A DNA stretch of 10,963 nucleotides from CAZEMR01 sp964513465 (GTDB taxonomy: Bacteria > Bacteroidota > Ignavibacteria > Kapaibacteriales > UBA2268), in NCBI GenBank assembly GCA_964513465.1, contig CAZEMR010000095.1:1-10963 (forward strand), read 5' to 3'. This document shows positions 6,957 to 10,963 of the stretch, one piece after another (position 1 is the first letter of the stretch; the number at the start of each line of letters is the position of its first letter). Made by a program: the position numbers and the translations under genes. The notes beneath the pieces were generated by a model that searched no databases, was not told where the DNA came from, and saw only the letters and a list, made by a program, of their open reading frames with translations.

Positions 6957-9224
6957 ATGACCAGCGAGAGATATATCCTAATGATAGCGGTGTGCGTGAT
7001 CGCATCGACAGGTTGGCTGCGCGCGCAGAATCAGTTCGACGATAGCCGTCTGATTCATTCCCGCCGCGAAGAGATGCTATATGAAATCAATGAAATACGA
7101 TTTCAGGGGAATGACGCTTTCCCTTACGACGAGCTATACGGCGTGGTCGGATCGCGCCCGAGCAACCGCAGCGTGTTTCATCAATTTCTGGAGTATTATT
7201 ATTTCGGAGCAAAAAGCATCGGCGCTACTCCGGTCAGCCTGATGCGGGCGCTCGAAAGCGCACTGCAATCACTCTCACGCGAGATCAGGTATTTCGATCA
7301 GAACCAGGCCGAGCTCGATGTGGAAAACCTCTGGAATTATTATAATAAACATGGATTCCACGACGCGGTGATCTATTATAATTTTGCCGCCGATACTGCC
7401 GAGGCGGTCAACGTGCTCACTTTTTACATCGAAGAAAGCACCCGATACAGAATCGATACGCTTCGGTATACAGGAATTCACGACCTGCCAGAGGAAATAA
7501 CCGAGAAAATACTACGCCAGCGCAGGATCGAAAGCGGTGATTATTTTGACGAAGACGATATTTCGCTCGAGCTTTCGCAAATTAACCGGGAGCTATTGAA
7601 CAACGGATATTATTTTGCCAAATACCAGAAACCGGTCGTTCAGATTGATACCACCAGCAATACAGACAGCGTTTATACCGATTTCGATCCCGGCCCGCGC
7701 AAAAAATTCGGCGAAATTACATTTATCGACAGCACTATGGGTCAGCCCGGGGTAGCCACCTCGATGAAGCGCCGCCAGCTCGCTTTCGAAGAAGGCGGGT
7801 GGTACAGCCGCGAACAGGTGCGACAGTCTATCGACAATCTGCTCTCGCTGGGCACTTTCGACGTCGTAGCTATCGACACCAGCTATAAATACAGCCCCGG
7901 TACCGATTCGACGCTTCCATTCCGCGTTTTTACACGCTACCGCAAGCAGCAGGAGTGGGGCGTCGGCTTTCTGGTGGACAAAACCCTGATCGACAAGCTC
8001 GTCAATTTCGGTATCGAGGCCGAGTATATCCACCGCAATATCTTCGGCGCGGCCCAGGTATTCAACCTTTACGGCAATGCATCGATCAAGGATGTCAGCC
8101 GCTTCATAAATGACTTCAACGCATTCGAATACGAAATCACTCTCGGCTTCAAATTTTCTCAGCCGCTCTTGTGGACAATCGACTACAGCCGGGTCGGATT
8201 CTTTATGCAGCCTGTGTATTCATTCCGATTATTCAATAATTTTCTGCAATTGCAGACTATCTCGCTGCCGTTCAAATTTCCGGTCAGAATGCCCGACTGG
8301 GTATATATTGATAATGTGACATTCGACCTCACGTTCGAGCGCCAGCAGCCGATCGAATTCGACAAGGCAATAAACAGCGCACTGCGCGATGCCGAAACAA
8401 ACGCCGACAGCACCCGGGTTTACGAAGCTTTCGTCATTTATAATAATCTGAATTCGTATATGCAGTCGGCCGAGACCCATCTGCTGACGGCCAATCTGCT
8501 TGGCGTATCGGTAGTGGCCGACAAACGCGATCATCCGTTCCGGCCCACTTCCGGCAATTTTACGTATATGGCGCTCGACGGATGGAATTTCTTTCTGGCG
8601 AACTCTCCGATATCCGGACTTGCAAAGTATTTCCGCTTCCAGATTTCGAGATATGAATTTACTGAAATATCGCCCCGGTTGGTTGCGGCGGTCAAAGGAC
8701 GGGTCGGCGGAATTTTCGAATTCGACAAAGAGAATTCATATGTGCCATACGAGCGGCAGTTCTTCGCTGGCGGGGCCAATAGCGTCCGCGGCTGGGCGTC
8801 GCGCGATCTGCGTTACAGCCGCGATACATCCAGCCGCAGCGACTACGCATTTGCGTCGAATTATATCGGCAACGCCGCTCTGGTCGAGGGCAGTTTCGAG
8901 CTGCGATACCGCTTCAGTCGCCCGATCGGAGTCAGCGAGATCATAGCAGACCAGGTGCAGAACCTCGGCATCACCGCATTTGTGGACGTCGGCAATGCAT
9001 TCGACTGGTACGCCGAGAGCGTTACCCGAACGGAATTCACGGACTACTTCACTAAGCTTGCGGTGGCCGCCGGATTCGGCTTCCGATATGCCACGCCGGT
9101 CGGGCCGGTACGCCTTGATTTCGCATGGCCGCTCTATGATCCCAGCCTGCGAGGGTATCAATTCGATAAATATGTTGCATTCGACAAAATCAAATTCCAT
9201 ATCGGTCTGGGGCACGCATTCTGA
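6957..9224 (+). CDS. Omp85-family outer membrane assembly protein (TamA/BamA-like)
   Basis: This 755-residue outer-membrane beta-barrel protein belongs to the family that inserts or exports outer-membrane proteins. A signal peptide spans about 1-24 (hydrophobic core, then LRAQ). Three POTRA-like periplasmic regions follow: about 42-160 (starting INEIRFQGNDAFPYDEL, with an insertion near 70-108), 161-233 and 248-332. The rest is the 16-stranded-type barrel. Family hallmarks are DKRDHPFRPTSG (522-533), RQFFAGGANSVRGW (600-613) with the conserved RGW loop motif, FVDVGNAF (675-682), GFGFRYATPVGPVRLDFAWP (706-725) and a C-terminal Phe ending the last strand. Three POTRAs are typical of TamA, five of BamA, and a TamB-like gene is nearby, so TamA-like is favoured but BamA-like is not excluded. 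GGAG at 6939-6942 is rather far from the ATG (14 bases). A seven-codon ORF (ATG 6937) ends overlapping this start as ATGA. The two exported paralogs follow on the same strand. Confidence 0.93.
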   Translation: MTSERYILMIAVCVIASTGWLRAQNQFDDSRLIHSRREEMLYEINEIRFQGNDAFPYDELYGVVGSRPSNRSVFHQFLEYYYFGAKSIGATPVSLMRALESALQSLSREIRYFDQNQAELDVENLWNYYNKHGFHDAVIYYNFAADTAEAVNVLTFYIEESTRYRIDTLRYTGIHDLPEEITEKILRQRRIESGDYFDEDDISLELSQINRELLNNGYYFAKYQKPVVQIDTTSNTDSVYTDFDPGPRKKFGEITFIDSTMGQPGVATSMKRRQLAFEEGGWYSREQVRQSIDNLLSLGTFDVVAIDTSYKYSPGTDSTLPFRVFTRYRKQQEWGVGFLVDKTLIDKLVNFGIEAEYIHRNIFGAAQVFNLYGNASIKDVSRFINDFNAFEYEITLGFKFSQPLLWTIDYSRVGFFMQPVYSFRLFNNFLQLQTISLPFKFPVRMPDWVYIDNVTFDLTFERQQPIEFDKAINSALRDAETNADSTRVYEAFVIYNNLNSYMQSAETHLLTANLLGVSVVADKRDHPFRPTSGNFTYMALDGWNFFLANSPISGLAKYFRFQISRYEFTEISPRLVAAVKGRVGGIFEFDKENSYVPYERQFFAGGANSVRGWASRDLRYSRDTSSRSDYAFASNYIGNAALVEGSFELRYRFSRPIGVSEIIADQVQNLGITAFVDVGNAFDWYAESVTRTEFTDYFTKLAVAAGFGFRYATPVGPVRLDFAWPLYDPSLRGYQFDKYVAFDKIKFHIGLGHAF

Positions 9225-9306
9225 TCCCACGCGATCCCGTATCATTATTTATTTATAATAATTAAACAATTCTTTGCGAAATTTGCCCCGTTCAGGCGGT
9301 GTAACT

Positions 9307-9336
9307 TTGAAAATATATTTTCGTATAGACCATAAA
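9307..9336 (+). promoter_or_regulatory. Possible sigma70-type promoter of the first exported paralog
   Basis: TTGAAA (9307-9312, five of six to the -35 consensus) and CATAAA (9331-9336, four of six to the -10) are separated by 18 bases. Initiation would be near 9343, giving a leader of about 25 bases with the ribosome binding site GGGAGA at 9359-9364. The match is modest in AT-rich DNA. Confidence 0.3.
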
Positions 9337-9368
9337 GATTATTCACAATTTTAATTTCGGGAGAGTAT

Positions 9369-10292
9369 ATGAAACTATTCATTGCATTTCTGTTTTCAAT
9401 TTTGATGGTGATTGCCTCGCCGGGCACGGCACTTGCGCAGGGCAGCGCAGCAGATACTACAAAAGATGACGACTTTTCGGAGCTCGAGATGCACGAAGAC
9501 TGGGATATGGAATTCTGGAGCGCCACCCAGGTAATCGATTTCGAAATGCCCACAATCGAGCTGATGATTGGTCAATCCCAGCCGAAATACAGCGATAATG
9601 TCTTCACAGGCGAATTTTTCGAGCCGATCCAGCTCGATGCGCGCATCGGCTATTCGGGTTTCGAGCGCACCGACGAAAGCCCGAGTATTATCGAATATCA
9701 TTTTTCATATTTATTTTTAAGCAATATAAGCAATAATGTGATCGAGGGCGATGTTGATCCCGGCCAGATGGAAGTCAGCGCATGGCGGTTCGGCATGGGC
9801 AGCAGCGATGGCTATGGCTGGGCGCTTGGCGACGGCGACGCGGCAATTGTGCTCTATCACGGCACCGATCTTGCCTGGACAAAACTTGATTTCAAAAATG
9901 AACCTGCATCCGAAAACAAAGAAGCAATCGAAGTATTCGGCGATGCAATCCGCTTCGGCGAGCAGTTCGAAAGCGGCATCAAAATCCGCATGGCCGCCCC
10001 CGTTTCGCTCACCGCCGGCTACCAGCGGATGATTGTATATCCGCGGCATATGTTCTGGTACTGGTCGCTCAGCAAGGTGATCGAAGGCGTCGGCGAAGGT
10101 ATCGCCGAGAGCTTCAGCGAGGCAGTGCTCGAATCCTCGCCCGGAGTGGCCCCGATCGTGAATTTCCTGCTCAAGGGCGCTATCAGCTACGGGCTTTATG
10201 AATTGCGGGCAGATAAGATGAACTGGCCGGTCAATACCGTGCCGCCGATGATGTTCGACAATTACAAAGTAGGAATTACTCTGACTTTTTAA
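9369..10292 (+). CDS. Exported protein of unknown family, first of two tandem paralogs
   Basis: I do not recognise the family of this 307-residue protein. A clear signal peptide covers about 1-24 (MKLF, hydrophobic core, then GTALAQ). An acidic stretch follows (30-48, many Asp/Glu). The central part carries the motifs shared with the next gene: WRFG (139-142), DGYGW (147-151), GDGDAAIVLYH (154-164), RFG (195-197), SGIKIR (202-207) and GYQR (217-220). Residues about 228-275 contain two stretches suited to amphipathic or hydrophobic helices (WYWSLSKVIEGVGEGIAESF; APIVNFLLKGAISYGL). The end 'YKVGITLTF' alternates hydrophobic residues and finishes with Phe, like an outer-membrane beta-signal, so an outer-membrane or surface location is plausible but unproven. 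The start is supported by GGGAGA at 9359-9364, four bases from the ATG. It follows the Omp85 gene after 144 bases on the same strand and ends in a terminator-like hairpin. The Omp85 protein might insert or export it; that is inference. Confidence 0.85.
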   Translation: MKLFIAFLFSILMVIASPGTALAQGSAADTTKDDDFSELEMHEDWDMEFWSATQVIDFEMPTIELMIGQSQPKYSDNVFTGEFFEPIQLDARIGYSGFERTDESPSIIEYHFSYLFLSNISNNVIEGDVDPGQMEVSAWRFGMGSSDGYGWALGDGDAAIVLYHGTDLAWTKLDFKNEPASENKEAIEVFGDAIRFGEQFESGIKIRMAAPVSLTAGYQRMIVYPRHMFWYWSLSKVIEGVGEGIAESFSEAVLESSPGVAPIVNFLLKGAISYGLYELRADKMNWPVNTVPPMMFDNYKVGITLTF

Positions 10293-10318
10293 TTTTTAAA
10301 AAATAAATAGCTGATTTC

Positions 10319-10350
10319 AGGGTCGTTCTATATTCGGGGCGACCCTTTTT
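10319..10350 (+). terminator. Terminator-like hairpin between the two exported paralogs
   Basis: AGGGTCG (10319-10325) pairs perfectly with CGACCCT (10340-10346) around a 14-base loop, and the T-run reaches 10350. It starts 27 bases after the first paralog's stop and ends four bases before the next start codon (10355), so it could be a full or partial terminator, or an mRNA-processing or attenuation element. Confidence 0.75.
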
Positions 10351-10354
10351 AATT

Positions 10355-10963
10355 ATGAGAGTAATAGTTATATATATAATATTGTTTTTCACTGCGGGAA
10401 TCCTCCGCGCGCAGGACGAACGCCAGGTGAACGGCCTTCTGAATGATTTCGGACAGCGCCGGGCCAATCTCGTGCTGCTCGAATTCAATTATGCCATCGG
10501 CGGGCCATCCTTCCCCGATGATGCTTTCACTGCGCAAATGGCCCCCACGTATAACCCCGAGCTGCGCTACGGATTCGCCCGTTATTACGACAAATTTGAT
10601 CTCGAAACTATTTTTCGATACAATTCCGAATTTACATTTATCGGTAATCTGTCCTCGCACTTCAAGCCCGGAGGCCGTCCAGACGGAGTTACCACCGATA
10701 CCTGGCGATTCGGTTTTGCTCTGGCCGATGGTTATGGCTATATTCGCGACGGCGAGGCAACAGCGATTTTGTATCACGAATCCTCTCTTATCTGGTCATC
10801 GACCGATGTGGAGATATATCCGCTTACTTCGGCTGCCGACCGCGATCTGCTGGCCGAATATGACGAGACCTTTCGCTTTGGCCCGATGTTCGGGTCGGGC
10901 GTCAAGCTTCGCGCATGGGAGCGGATATGGATCGAGCCCGGCTACGCACACAAGAGCGTATCG
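10355..10963 (+). CDS. Exported protein of unknown family, second tandem paralog (runs off right edge)
   Basis: The frame is open for 203 codons from ATG 10355 to the window edge. A signal peptide is clear at 1-20 (MRVIVIYIILFFTAGILRAQ). The mature part shares ordered motifs with the preceding gene: TWRFG (116-120), DGYGY (125-129), DGEATAILYH (132-141), RFG (174-176), SGVKLR (181-186) and GY (196-197). The two are therefore paralogs, probably from an old duplication, because most other positions differ. The C-terminus lies beyond the window. No Shine-Dalgarno sequence precedes the ATG; the bases just upstream are the T-run of the terminator-like hairpin. The in-frame stop at 10304-10306 excludes any earlier start, and the signal peptide supports this one. 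Location is probably periplasm or outer membrane; function unknown. Transcription may depend on read-through from the first paralog. Confidence 0.8.
   Translation, partial: MRVIVIYIILFFTAGILRAQDERQVNGLLNDFGQRRANLVLLEFNYAIGGPSFPDDAFTAQMAPTYNPELRYGFARYYDKFDLETIFRYNSEFTFIGNLSSHFKPGGRPDGVTTDTWRFGFALADGYGYIRDGEATAILYHESSLIWSSTDVEIYPLTSAADRDLLAEYDETFRFGPMFGSGVKLRAWERIWIEPGYAHKSVS

Noticed and set aside
8736..9245. Minus-strand open frame of 169 codons opposite the Omp85 barrel
   Set aside because: It is the antisense shadow of the most conserved Omp85 segment, including the RGW motif. No domain is seen in it.
9244..9262. ATTATT / AATAAT inverted repeat after the Omp85 gene
   Set aside because: It is a 6-bp all-A/T stem without a T-tail in AT-rich DNA, expected by chance and too weak for a terminator call.
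10375..10380. TATAAT box inside the signal-peptide codons of the second paralog
   Set aside because: There is no matching -35 element at a suitable distance. Using it would force a later start and discard a convincing signal peptide.

Overview
This window comes from a diderm (Gram-negative-type) bacterium. It has an Omp85/TamA-like outer-membrane assembly protein, a TamB/AsmA-like inner-membrane-anchored periplasmic protein, and three exported proteins whose signal peptides end in '(L)RAQ' or 'ALAQ'. That style of signal peptide, and the TamB/Omp85 sequence style, suggest the Bacteroidota/Chlorobi/Ignavibacteria (FCB) neighbourhood, but I cannot place it more closely from sequence alone. Coding DNA is moderately GC-rich, intergenic DNA is very AT-rich, and several genes have recognisable Shine-Dalgarno sequences. 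No tRNA, rRNA, transposase, CRISPR array or phage gene was seen.

Layout, left to right. (1) Positions 1-2471, minus strand: the first 823 codons of a TamB/AsmA-like gene that runs off the left edge. (2) 2472-2836: an AT-rich divergent intergenic region with a 16-bp palindrome next to the tamB-like start and a possible small ORF broken by an in-frame TGA. (3) 2837-4933, plus: a 698-residue VIT + von Willebrand A protein with no export signal. (4) 5028-6167, plus: a decarboxylating dehydrogenase of the isocitrate/isopropylmalate family, closed by a strong terminator. (5) 6225-6555: an AT-rich leader region. (6) 6556-6795, plus: a 79-residue, extremely acidic DUF2795-type protein with its own strong ribosome binding site and terminator. 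(7) 6957-9224, plus: an Omp85 protein with three POTRA-like regions. (8) 9369-10292 and 10355-right edge, plus: two tandem paralogous exported proteins of unrecognised family, the second cut by the window edge and separated from the first by a terminator-like hairpin.

The clearest functional theme is envelope biogenesis. The TamB-like protein and the TamA/BamA-like protein could form a translocation-and-assembly (TAM) pair, although they lie about 4.5 kb apart on opposite strands. The two paralogous exported proteins next to the Omp85 gene are plausible clients or partners, but that is inference from position only. The dehydrogenase, the VIT-VWA protein and the DUF2795 protein look like separate units. 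Nothing here is a clearly recognisable new system; the best candidates for undescribed biology are the tandem exported paralogs and the cytosolic VIT-VWA protein with its unassigned C-terminal region.
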